64,000 nucleotides of DNA from the NCBI GenBank assembly GCA_963710975.1, contig CAVQCG010000004.1, positions 372,001 through 436,000 of the forward strand, read 5' to 3'. This DNA comes from JBBQXH01 sp963710975 (GTDB lineage Bacteria; Actinomycetota; Thermoleophilia; Gaiellales; Gaiellaceae). The translations under genes were made by a program, and so were the position numbers. Under the pieces are notes generated by a model. That model worked only from the letters and a program-made list of their open reading frames with translations. It was not told where the DNA came from and searched no databases. How positions within the stretch are numbered: the first letter of the stretch is position 1; every line of letters starts with the position of its first letter. Of this stretch, positions 44,665-53,344 are shown piece after piece.

Positions 44665-45144
44665 ATGGGAACGATTGTCGTTGGCGTCGACGGCTCGGAG
44701 CCTTCGCTCGCAGCGCTGCGCTTCGCGGCTGCCGAAGCCCGTCTCCGCGGCGCGAGCCTCACCGTCGTCCATGCGTGGATCATGCCGGTGTTCGAATCGG
44801 TCCCGGATCCGTTTCTCGTCGAGTACTCGGGGCCGATCGATGCCGACCCAGAGGCGACGATCAACGCGATGAAAGGCGCCGCCGAGACGGTCATCGACGA
44901 GGCGATCACCGAGCTGGGCGACGATCTGGAAGGGCTCGAGGTCGAGCGAGCCGTGATCGAGGATCGGCCGGAACGCGCGCTCGTGGATGCTGCGCAGAAC
45001 GCCGAGCTGCTCGTCGTCGGCTCACGCGGCCACGGGAGGCTCCACGACTTCGTGCTCGGCTCGGTGAGCCACTACTGCGTCCAGCATGCACAGTGCCCGG
45101 TGGAGGTCGTTCCGTCCGAGAAACATCGCAGCCACCGCGATTAG
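44665..45144 (+). CDS. Universal stress protein (single domain)
   Basis: 159 residues. MGTIVVGVDGSEPSLAAL at the start and LLVVGSRGHGRLHDFVLGSVSHYCVQHA at the end form the ATP-binding site (G-2x-G-9x-G-S/T). First gene of a rightward run with 45151, 45549 and 48255; ATG 44665. Confidence 0.9.
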   Translation: MGTIVVGVDGSEPSLAALRFAAAEARLRGASLTVVHAWIMPVFESVPDPFLVEYSGPIDADPEATINAMKGAAETVIDEAITELGDDLEGLEVERAVIEDRPERALVDAAQNAELLVVGSRGHGRLHDFVLGSVSHYCVQHAQCPVEVVPSEKHRSHRD

Positions 45145-45150
45145 CCCACG

Positions 45151-45549
45151 GTGAGGACGATCGTCGTCGCAACCGATGGTTCGGCCGCGGCGCTTGCAGC
45201 GTTCGCATCGGCGCTCGAGCTCGCCGAGGCGCAGGGCGCGGCGATGGTGGTCCTTCACGTCGCACCGGGCGGGAGCCGGGGCCCGGGTGAGGCGGAGCTG
45301 CTCGGCGGCCAGGAAGAGCGGGCGCGCCGCCGCGGCGTTCCGTGCGTCACCGAGGTGCTCGACGGAGATCCCGCTGACGCGATCCTTCGTCGTGCCGTCG
45401 AGCTCGATGCCGACCTCGTCGCTCTCGGAGCGAACGGGCGGACAGCCGCAAGCGGCGCTCGACTCGGGAGCGTCTCGAGCGGCGTGCTCCAGCGATCCGA
45501 GCGCCCGGTTCTCATCGTTCGTGCGGGGTCCGAGGCCGGCGGGGCGTGA
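45151..45549 (+). CDS. Universal stress protein (short)
   Basis: 132 residues. TIVVATDGSAAALAAF and LVALGANGRTAASGARLGSVSSGVLQ; the canonical VGSxGxG loop is altered to LGANGRT, so nucleotide binding is uncertain. GTG start six bases after the preceding stop. Its TGA overlaps the next ATG. Confidence 0.85.
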   Translation: MRTIVVATDGSAAALAAFASALELAEAQGAAMVVLHVAPGGSRGPGEAELLGGQEERARRRGVPCVTEVLDGDPADAILRRAVELDADLVALGANGRTAASGARLGSVSSGVLQRSERPVLIVRAGSEAGGA

Positions 45550-48209
45550 TGCAGACGCAGCCTGTTCGTGACGTCATCCTCCGGGATGGTCGGACGATGC
45601 GCCTGCGTGTGCCGACGCAGGCGGACGCCGAGCAGGTGCTCGAGTTCGTCGAACGGCTCTCGGACAGGAGCCTCTACTACCGCTTTCATGGCCATCCGGC
45701 CGTCGTTCCAGGGCTCGTGGCACCGTTCCTCTCGCCGGACGGTATCGACCGGGGAGCGCTCGTCGGGACGCTCGTCGAAGGGGGCGAAGAGCGTGTGGTG
45801 GCGCTTGCGAGCTGGGAGCGCCTTCGCGATCCAGCGGTTGCCGAGGCCGCCTTCGCGGTGGAGGATGCGCTCCAGGGGGTGGGCGTCGGAACGAGGCTCG
45901 TCGAGCAGCTCGCGGAGTCTGCCGGACGGGCGGGCATCGAGCGGTTCGTCGCAGAGGTCATGGCCGAGAACCGGCCGATGCTCCAGGTGTTCGCCGGCGC
46001 GGGCTTCGACGTCGTCCGGGAGCTCGAGGGCGGTACCGTCGAGGTGAGGTTCCCGATCGCTCCGACGGACGCCTACCGCGCGGAGGTCGACCGGCGGGAC
46101 CACGTCGGCGTCGTTGCGTCGCTCCAGCCGTTCTTCCGTCCAGAGGGTGTTGCGGTGATCGGTGCATCGGCGCGTCCGGGATCGATCGGGGGAACGCTCT
46201 TTCGGAACGTGGTCGAGGGCGGGTTCACCGGTCACGCCGTTCCGGTGAACCGCTCGGGAGCTTCCGTCGCAGGCATTCCGGCAGTGCGGTCGGTTCGGGA
46301 GATCGAGACGCAGATCGACCTTGCCGTCATCTGCCTTCCGGCTGCCGGCGTGCTCGACGCGGTGGCGGAGGTGCTCGCCGCCGGGATCCGGGCGGTTTGC
46401 GTGATTTCCGCCGGCTTTGCCGAGACGGGCACGGAGGGTGCCGAGCGTCAGGAGCGTCTGGTCGAGCTGATCCGGAGTCACGGCGCGCGGCTGATCGGCC
46501 CGAACTGCCTCGGTATCGCGGTGGCGCTGCCACGGCTGAACGCGACGTTCGCCGGTGGTGCATTCCCACCGGGGCCGGTCGGGTTCGCGTCGCAGAGCGG
46601 CGCTCTCGGCCTGGCGCTCCTCCAGGCTGCGGGAAGCCGGGGGCTCGGGTTCTCGGCGTTCGTCTCGATCGGGAACAAGGCGGACGTCTCGTCGAACGAC
46701 CTGCTCGAGTACTGGGAGCAGGATCCGGAGACCGAGGTCGTCCTCCTGTACCTCGAGTCATTCGGAAATCCGACGAAGTTCGGTCGGGTTGCCCGGCGCG
46801 TTGCCCGGCGGAAGCCACTGCTCGCGATGAAAGGCGGGACGAGCCGTGCGGGCGCCCGCGCAGCGAGCTCGCATACGGCAGCGCTTGCCGGCTCGGAGGC
46901 GGCCGTCGATGCACTGTTCCACCAGGCCGGGGTGATCCGCGCGTCCACGCTGGAGGAGTTGCTCGACGTCGCCGGTCTCTACGCGAACGCCGGCGCGCCC
47001 GAGGGGAGGCGGGTGGCACTCCTGTCGAACGCCGGCGGGCTCGGGATCCTGTGCGCCGACGCGTGCGAGGCGTCCGGACTCGAGTTGCCTGCGCTCGCCA
47101 CCCAGACCACCGACTCGCTGACGCAGCTTCTTCCGCCCGAAGCGAGCCTCGCAAACCCGGTCGACATGCTGGGCTCGGCAACCGCGCAGCTCTATGAGGA
47201 GGCGCTCCCGATCCTGCTTGCCGATCCGGGGGTCGACGCGGCGATCGTCCTGTTCGTACCCGCGGCACGGGTTGAGGCGGACGAAGTCGCGCTGGCCCTT
47301 TGCCGCGCGCTCGCTGACCCCGATCGTCAGACGAAGCCCGTCCTCGCGACGGTGATGAGCTCCGACGGCATTCCTGCTGCCCTGCGGCGTCCCGGTACGG
47401 GAATCGCGCCGTTCCTCTACCCGGAGTCGGCCGCCCGGGCGCTCGCCCGGGCAGCCGACCGGACGGACTGGCTCAGGCGTCCTGCTGGCGCCACGCCTCG
47501 TCTCGACGGCGTGGATCTCGAAGGTGCTCGGTCGATCGTCGCCGCCGTGCTTGCGGAGTCGCAGGAGTCGTGGCTTTCTGCCCAGGACGCGGGGCGCCTG
47601 CTCGAGAAGCTCGGCATCCCGTTCGTTGCGGAACGGTCCGTCGACTCGGTCGACGCGGCGGTCGAGGCGGCGCGGGAGCTCGGGTTTCCCGCGGTCGTGA
47701 AGAGCGCGGCCGCCGGGATTCACAAGACCGACATCGGCGGTGTCGCGCTCGATCTCGCAGACGAGCACGCGGTTCGGGAGGCAGCTTCGCGAATCGGCCC
47801 ACCGCTCCTCGTACAGCCGTTCGTCCGCTCAGGAGTCGAGTTTCTCGCCGGCCTCGTCCAGGATCCGTTGTTCGGGCCGCTCGTTGCGTTCGGCCCGGGA
47901 GGGAAGCTCGCCGAGCTGATCGGCGAGGCGACGTTCAGGATCGCGCCCCTGACGGACATCGACGCGCGCGAGCTCGTCTTCTCGGGAAAAGCCGGGCAGC
48001 TGGTGCGAGGTTTTCGAGCCGATCCGCCCGTGGATGCCGTTGCGCTGATGGATCTCGTTCATCGCCTGGCGCTCCTCGGCTCGGAGCTGCCGGAGGTCGC
48101 GGAGCTCGATCTCAATCCGGTGCTCGCGTTCCCGCACGGATGCTGCGCCGTCGACGTGCGGATCAGGCTGAAGGCCGCCCCGCTCACCGGCACGGCGAAG
48201 ACCTGGTAG
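45549..48209 (+). CDS. GNAT / ADP-forming acyl-CoA synthetase fusion protein (protein acetyltransferase type)
   Basis: 886 residues from ATG 45549 (a GTG one codon earlier is possible). N-terminal GNAT ~1-175 (DALQGVGVGTRLVEQLAE). Then CoA-binding (AVIGASARPGSIGG), two succinyl-CoA-ligase-type domains with the phospho-His in SSHTAALAGS (~440), and an ATP-grasp domain from ~670 (FPAVVKSAAAGIHKTDIGGV, ELDLNPVLAF). This GNAT-first order is that of actinobacterial and enterobacterial Pat relatives that acetylate metabolic enzymes; whether the synthetase part is active is not visible. Flanked by universal stress genes. Confidence 0.88.
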   Translation: MQTQPVRDVILRDGRTMRLRVPTQADAEQVLEFVERLSDRSLYYRFHGHPAVVPGLVAPFLSPDGIDRGALVGTLVEGGEERVVALASWERLRDPAVAEAAFAVEDALQGVGVGTRLVEQLAESAGRAGIERFVAEVMAENRPMLQVFAGAGFDVVRELEGGTVEVRFPIAPTDAYRAEVDRRDHVGVVASLQPFFRPEGVAVIGASARPGSIGGTLFRNVVEGGFTGHAVPVNRSGASVAGIPAVRSVREIETQIDLAVICLPAAGVLDAVAEVLAAGIRAVCVISAGFAETGTEGAERQERLVELIRSHGARLIGPNCLGIAVALPRLNATFAGGAFPPGPVGFASQSGALGLALLQAAGSRGLGFSAFVSIGNKADVSSNDLLEYWEQDPETEVVLLYLESFGNPTKFGRVARRVARRKPLLAMKGGTSRAGARAASSHTAALAGSEAAVDALFHQAGVIRASTLEELLDVAGLYANAGAPEGRRVALLSNAGGLGILCADACEASGLELPALATQTTDSLTQLLPPEASLANPVDMLGSATAQLYEEALPILLADPGVDAAIVLFVPAARVEADEVALALCRALADPDRQTKPVLATVMSSDGIPAALRRPGTGIAPFLYPESAARALARAADRTDWLRRPAGATPRLDGVDLEGARSIVAAVLAESQESWLSAQDAGRLLEKLGIPFVAERSVDSVDAAVEAARELGFPAVVKSAAAGIHKTDIGGVALDLADEHAVREAASRIGPPLLVQPFVRSGVEFLAGLVQDPLFGPLVAFGPGGKLAELIGEATFRIAPLTDIDARELVFSGKAGQLVRGFRADPPVDAVALMDLVHRLALLGSELPEVAELDLNPVLAFPHGCCAVDVRIRLKAAPLTGTAKTW

Positions 48210-48254
48210 ACGGCTCGCCTGCACGCGCGCGCAGAAATCGACAAGCTATACGGC

Positions 48255-49031
48255 GTGGCAGACGTTTTCGACACGGTGGTGTGTGCCGTCGACCGCTCGG
48301 ACGAGAGCCTCGAAGCTGCCAAACAGGCTGCGCGCGTCGTCGCACCCGACGGGAAGCTCGTTCTCGCGAGCGCAATCGAGCTCGAGGTTGCCGCGCAGGC
48401 CGGCTGGGCTGCGGCGAGCGTTGCGCAGGAGCTACAGGGCGACGCGCAGGTGGCGCTCGATCAGGCCGTCGAGGCGGTTGCTCCCATCCATCCCTGCGAG
48501 ACGCGGCTGATCGACGGCCCGACGGAGGCCGGGCTTCTCGACGAGATCGAAAAGGAGAGTGCGACCCTGCTCGCGATCGGCACTCACGGTCACGGGCGGA
48601 TGACCGGCATCCTCATCGGCAGCCTGACAACGACCCTGCTGCACGACGCCCAGTGCTCTGTCCTGATCGCCCGGGAACGCCATCAGGAAGGCGAGTTTCC
48701 GACCTCGATCGTCGTCGGCATCGACGGTTCTCCCGAATCAGCCGCCGCCCTCTCGGTAGCGTCCGCGCTGCAGGATCGCCTCGGTGGGACCCTGTCCCAG
48801 CTGGTCGCGACCGGCGGCAAGCATGTCGATCCTGCCGCTGTCGCCGCAGCCCACCCGGCGGCCGAGGAAGCGCGTGGGAAGCCCGTCGACGTGCTCGTCA
48901 AAGCTTCGCACGACGCCGATCTTCTCGTGATCGGAAGCCGTGGCAAGCACGGCATGCGTGCGCTCGGGAGCGTCAGCGAACGCGTCGCGCATCAGGCGCG
49001 ATGCTCGGTGCTCGTCGTGCGCCAGCCCTGA
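48255..49031 (+). CDS. Tandem universal stress protein
   Basis: 258 residues from GTG 48255. Two UspA domains: DTVVCAVDRSDESLEAA ... LAIGTHGHGRMTGILIGSL, and IVVGIDGSPESAAAL ... LVIGSRGKHGMRALGSVSERVAH. 45 bases after the fusion protein. The second domain's end matches the 39427 protein closely, so these two share recent ancestry. Confidence 0.9.
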   Translation: MADVFDTVVCAVDRSDESLEAAKQAARVVAPDGKLVLASAIELEVAAQAGWAAASVAQELQGDAQVALDQAVEAVAPIHPCETRLIDGPTEAGLLDEIEKESATLLAIGTHGHGRMTGILIGSLTTTLLHDAQCSVLIARERHQEGEFPTSIVVGIDGSPESAAALSVASALQDRLGGTLSQLVATGGKHVDPAAVAAAHPAAEEARGKPVDVLVKASHDADLLVIGSRGKHGMRALGSVSERVAHQARCSVLVVRQP

Positions 49032-49053
49032 TCGTTCTCCTCCCTCACAGCTC

Positions 49054-49269
49054 GTGATCCTGGAGCGACTCGTACGATCCCGAGGGTTCGTTCGCGCGCT
49101 CGTCGCCACGGATCTCATCCTTGCCATGGCCGCCGTCGCTGTGGGAGCGATCTCGCTGACGCGTCCGCTTCCTGCAGGGGTCTGGATTGCCTTCGCCGTC
49201 TGTCTGAGCGTTGCGGGCGTCCTCTCCGGCGCCGTGTTCCTCAAGGTGACGAGCGAGCGGGACAGATGA
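49054..49269 (+). CDS. Small two-helix membrane protein
   Basis: 71 residues from GTG 49054 (VILERLVRSRGFVRALV). Helices VATDLILAMAAVAVGAISL and GVWIAFAVCLSVAGVLSGAVFL. No family recognised. 22 bases after the universal stress gene, likely the operon's last gene. Confidence 0.6.
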   Translation: MILERLVRSRGFVRALVATDLILAMAAVAVGAISLTRPLPAGVWIAFAVCLSVAGVLSGAVFLKVTSERDR

Positions 49270-49296
49270 GTCGCCAGTTGGTGGATCGCGCAGGCG

Positions 49297-49588
49297 TCAG
49301 CCGCGACTCCAGGCGAACGCCTGGTCGGCGATCCTCGGCCGTCCGGCGAGGCATTCACGCCATGCCGTCGCCGCCCGCCAGACACCGGGGTCGCCGATGA
49401 TGCCCTGGAGCTCCTCGCGTGCGTCGTTCCCGGTGAATACGAAGACCGCCTCGCTCTCGGTCAGGTAGACCTCATGGGCTTCGAGCGCGGTACTGTCGAG
49501 ATCGAACGGGTGGACCGTCCGCGACAAGAAGACGGGCGGACTCCCGAGCGCCTTCCTTGAGCGGTACGACGACAACGAGCCGGGTCAC
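49297..49588 (-). CDS. Hypothetical protein coupled to aconitase (frameshifted)
   Basis: GTG 49588 overlaps the aconitase stop by four bases (GTGA) and reads VTRLVVVVPLKEGARESARLLVADGPP. Removing one base of the GGG at 49508-49510 joins it to FDLDSTALEAHEVYLTESEAVFVFTGNDAREELQG. Total about 96 residues, an alpha+beta fold reminiscent of dimeric alpha-beta-barrel proteins; function unknown. The overlap with aconitase supports both the start and the repair. Confidence 0.68.
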
Positions 49589-52368
49589 GCGGCGAGCCGG
49601 CGAAGGACGTAGCGGAGGATCCCGCCGTGGCGTACGTACTCGCGCTCGCGCGGAGTATCGAGCCGTACGCGGACACGGAAGCTGATCGCTTCGCCGCCGT
49701 CGGGGGTCGCTCTCACGGTGGCTTCCCGCGCCTCGCCGTCGTCGAGACCGGTGATGTCGAACGTCTCCCGCCCCGTCAGCCCGAGAGACGCAGCCGATTC
49801 GCCGGACGCGAACTGGAGCGGGACGATCCCCATCATCAGCAGGTTCGACCGGTGAATCCGCTCGTAGCTCTCGGCGATGGCCGCCCTCACGCCCAGGAGA
49901 TTGGGGCCTTTCGCGGCCCAATCACGCGACGAGCCGGAGCCGTACTCCTTGCCGGCGATCACGACGAGCGGCACGCCCTCCTCCTGGTAGCGGAGAGACG
50001 CCTCGTAGATCGAGAGCTGCTCTCCGTCAGGCAGGTGAACGGTCACCGATCCCTCGGTTCCGGGCGCGAGCTGGTTTCGCAGCCGCACGTTCGCGAACGT
50101 GCCGCGTGCCATCACCTCGTGGTTCCCGCGCCGCGATCCGTACGAGTTGAACGCCGAGCGCTCGACGCCGTGATCGGAGAGGTAGCGCCCGGCCGGGCTG
50201 TCACCACGGATCGAGCCGGCGGGCGAGATATGGTCGGTGGTGACGCTGTCGCCGACCATGACGAGGCACCGTGCACCTGCGACGTCGGCGACTCCCTCCG
50301 GCCCGGGCGGCATCCCGTCGAAGTACGGCGGCAGGCGCACGTACGTCGAGTCGGGGTTCCAGGCGTAGAGCTCGCCCTCGGGCACGGGCAGCGCGTTCCA
50401 GCGCTCGTCCCCGGCGAAGACGTCGGCATAGGTCGACGCGAACATGTCGCGATGGAGCGCCTGGTCGATCGTCTCCTGGATCTCGCGCGGGCTCGGCCAC
50501 AGATCGGCAAGGTGCACGTCGTTTCCGTCGGCGTCCTGCCCGAGCGGCTCGGTCGCGAGGTCGATGTCCATCCGACCGGCGAGCGCGTACGCCACGACGA
50601 GCGGAGGGGACGCGAGGTAGTTCGCCTTGACCTCCGAGTGGATGCGCGCCTCGAAGTTGCGGTTCCCCGAGAGCACGGCACACGCGATCAGGCCGCTGTC
50701 CGCGATCGCGCTGGCGATGGCGTCCGGGAGCGGCCCGGAGTTGCCGATGCAGGTCGTGCAGCCGTAGCCGACGAGGTTGAACCCGAGCGCGTCGAGGTAC
50801 GGCGTCAGGCCGGCGCGCTCGAGGTACTCCGTGACCACCTTCGACCCGGGCGCAAGGCTCGACTTCACCCAGGGCTTCCGCGTCAACCCACGCTCGATCG
50901 CGCGCTTCGCGAGTATCCCGGCGCCGACCATGACGGCAGGATTCGACGTGTTCGTGCAGCTCGTGATGGCGGCGATGACGACGGCGCCGTGGGTGAGCTC
51001 GAACGTCTCGCCGTCCTGGATGACCGATGCGCGCACGGGAGCGGGGGTTTTCGTGGCGGCGCGGGCTCGTCCTGACGGAACCGTCGCGTGACCCGGCTGG
51101 ATGTCGGCGGGCGGATCGCTAGCCGGGAACGACTCGACACCGCCTTCGTCGAGCGATCTGCCGTTGTAGCCGACGCCGAACGTGGTCAGAGCCTCGGCGA
51201 AGGCCTGCTTTGCGCCCGAGAGAGGCACCCGATCCTGGGGTCGCCGCGGGCCGGCAAGGCTCGGCTCGACAGCGCCGAGGTCGAGCTCGACGACCTCCGA
51301 GTACACCGGCTCCTCGTCGGGGTCGTGGAACAGGTGCTGCTCCTTCGAGTACGCCTCGACGAGCGCGATCCGCTCGGGGGAGCGCGCTGTCAGGGCGAGA
51401 TACCGGAGCGTCTCCTCGTCGACCGGGAAGAAGTTGCACGTCGCGCCGCATTCGGGCGCCATGTTCGCGATCGTCGCCCGGTCGGCGAGCGGAAGCCCGG
51501 CGAGCCCGTGGCCGAAGAACTCGACGAACTTGCCGACGACTCCGACGCGTCTCAGGATCTCGGTGACGGTCAGGACGAGGTCGGTTGCCGTGGCGCCCTC
51601 CGGGAGGCTGCCGGAAAGCTTGAAACCCACGACCTGGGGGACGAGCATCGAGATCGCCTCACCGAGCATTGCCGCCTCGGCTTCGATGCCGCCGACCCCC
51701 CAGCCGAGAACCCCGAGCCCGTTCACCATCGTCGTGTGTGAGTCCGTGCCGACGAGGGTGTCCGGGAAGGCCTGCATCACTCCGCTCGTCTCACGCGATT
51801 CGATCACGCGGGCGAGGTACTCGATGTTGATCTGATGGACGATTCCGGTGCCCGGCGGGACGACCTTGAAGTTCTCGAAGGCGGCCTGTCCCCACCGCAG
51901 GAAGGCGTACCGCTCGCGGTTCCGCTCGAACTCGAGCTCGACGTTGTGAGCGAATGCGAAGCGCGAGGCAAACTCGTCGACCTGCACCGAGTGGTCGATG
52001 ACGAGCTCCGCGGGGAGGAGCGGGTTGATGCGTGCCGGGTCCCCACCGAGATCGTGCATGGCATCGCGCATCGCTGCGAGGTCGACGATCGCGGGGACGC
52101 CTGTGAAGTCCTGGAGCAGCACGCGGGCGGGCATGAACGAGATCTCGCGGCTCGGCTCCTCCTTCGCGGCCCAGGTGGCGACCGCCTCGACGTCGGCGGG
52201 GGTCACCGTCACGCCGTCCTCGAGGCGCAGCACGTTCTCGAGCAGGATGCGGAGGGTGTACGGAAGGCGCAGAACGTCGTACCGGGCCTGGAGCGCATCC
52301 AGACGGAAGATCTCGTAACTCGCGTCCCCGACGGCGAGCGTCGACCGGCTGCCGAAGCTGTCTGCCAT
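49585..52368 (-). CDS. acnA: Aconitate hydratase A
   Basis: Citrate-isocitrate isomerase of the TCA and glyoxylate cycles. 927 residues, full length. Fe-S ligands in TSCTNTS (~462) and GCTTC (~528-531); substrate residues in DHSVQVDEF, GTDSHTTM and the C-terminal swivel domain GKEYGSGSSRDWAAKG. ATG start. The gene faces malate synthase across the esterase gene but on the same strand. Confidence 0.95.
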   Translation of the reverse strand: MADSFGSRSTLAVGDASYEIFRLDALQARYDVLRLPYTLRILLENVLRLEDGVTVTPADVEAVATWAAKEEPSREISFMPARVLLQDFTGVPAIVDLAAMRDAMHDLGGDPARINPLLPAELVIDHSVQVDEFASRFAFAHNVELEFERNRERYAFLRWGQAAFENFKVVPPGTGIVHQINIEYLARVIESRETSGVMQAFPDTLVGTDSHTTMVNGLGVLGWGVGGIEAEAAMLGEAISMLVPQVVGFKLSGSLPEGATATDLVLTVTEILRRVGVVGKFVEFFGHGLAGLPLADRATIANMAPECGATCNFFPVDEETLRYLALTARSPERIALVEAYSKEQHLFHDPDEEPVYSEVVELDLGAVEPSLAGPRRPQDRVPLSGAKQAFAEALTTFGVGYNGRSLDEGGVESFPASDPPADIQPGHATVPSGRARAATKTPAPVRASVIQDGETFELTHGAVVIAAITSCTNTSNPAVMVGAGILAKRAIERGLTRKPWVKSSLAPGSKVVTEYLERAGLTPYLDALGFNLVGYGCTTCIGNSGPLPDAIASAIADSGLIACAVLSGNRNFEARIHSEVKANYLASPPLVVAYALAGRMDIDLATEPLGQDADGNDVHLADLWPSPREIQETIDQALHRDMFASTYADVFAGDERWNALPVPEGELYAWNPDSTYVRLPPYFDGMPPGPEGVADVAGARCLVMVGDSVTTDHISPAGSIRGDSPAGRYLSDHGVERSAFNSYGSRRGNHEVMARGTFANVRLRNQLAPGTEGSVTVHLPDGEQLSIYEASLRYQEEGVPLVVIAGKEYGSGSSRDWAAKGPNLLGVRAAIAESYERIHRSNLLMMGIVPLQFASGESAASLGLTGRETFDITGLDDGEAREATVRATPDGGEAISFRVRVRLDTPREREYVRHGGILRYVLRRLAA

Positions 52369-52410
52369 CTCATCTGGAGACTACCCGCTTGCCACAGTAG
52401 GCTTGACGTC

Positions 52411-53340
52411 GTGCCTCTCGACCCCGTCGCCCGCGAATACCTCGACGCCGTCGCATCCGCCGGCGTGCCGCCGGTCTGGGAGTCGGAGCCGAGCGAGGCG
52501 CGCCGCGGGTTCGAGGCGACGGCGGCGCAGCTCTTCGGTCCGACCGACCCTGTCGGGTCGGTGGTCGACCGGACGATTCCCGGCCCTGTCCGCATCCGAG
52601 TCTACGAACCGCTCGGTGACGAGCGCGCCCGTCCCGTGCTCGTCTATTTCCACGGCGGCGGCTGGGTTCTCGGGAGCCTCGACACGCACGACGGGGTGTG
52701 CCGTGCGCTTTGCGCGCGAACGCCGTGTGTCGTCGTGGCGGTCGACTACCGGCTTGCGCCCGAGCATCGCTTTCCCGCGGCCGTCGACGACGCCTGGGCG
52801 GCAACGGCGTGGGTCGCCGAGCACGCCGCATCTCTCGGCGCCGATCCGGCCCGGATCGCCGTCGGCGGCGACTCCGCGGGCGGGAACCTCGCTGCGGCCG
52901 TCACCTTCCGAGCCCGCGCGACGGGCCTCTCGCTTGCCTTTCAGCTCCTCGTGTACCCGGTGACCGATGCGGATCTGGATACCGCCTCGTACCTCGAGAA
53001 CGCGACGGGCTACGGCCTCACGCGCGACGCGATGCGCTGGTACTGGGATCAGTACCTCGGCCCGGATGGTGACCGCGCGGACCCGGAGGCAGCGCCCCTG
53101 CGTGCCGGCGACCTGGCGGGGGTACCGCGCGCGCTCGTGATCACAGCCGAGTTCGACGTTCTACGCGACGAGGGTGAGGCATACGCCGGACGCCTCGAGG
53201 CAGCCGGCGTGACGGCCGAGCTGAGCCGCTACGAGGGCCTGATCCACGGCTGCATCCGTATGCCGGCCGCGATCCCGCCCGCCAATGCGATGCTGGACGA
53301 GGCGGCCTCCGCGCTGGGCACGGCGTTCGCCTCAGGGTGA
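52411..53340 (+). CDS. Alpha/beta hydrolase, hormone-sensitive-lipase (bacterial class IV) type
   Basis: 309 residues from GTG 52411. Oxyanion motif YFHGGGW, nucleophile Ser in GGDSAGGNLA, catalytic Asp in AEFDVLRDEG and His in GLIHGCIR. Such enzymes hydrolyse small acyl esters. Divergent from acnA with 42 bases between starts; converges on malate synthase. Confidence 0.9.
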   Translation: MPLDPVAREYLDAVASAGVPPVWESEPSEARRGFEATAAQLFGPTDPVGSVVDRTIPGPVRIRVYEPLGDERARPVLVYFHGGGWVLGSLDTHDGVCRALCARTPCVVVAVDYRLAPEHRFPAAVDDAWAATAWVAEHAASLGADPARIAVGGDSAGGNLAAAVTFRARATGLSLAFQLLVYPVTDADLDTASYLENATGYGLTRDAMRWYWDQYLGPDGDRADPEAAPLRAGDLAGVPRALVITAEFDVLRDEGEAYAGRLEAAGVTAELSRYEGLIHGCIRMPAAIPPANAMLDEAASALGTAFASG

Positions 53341-53344
53341 GCCA

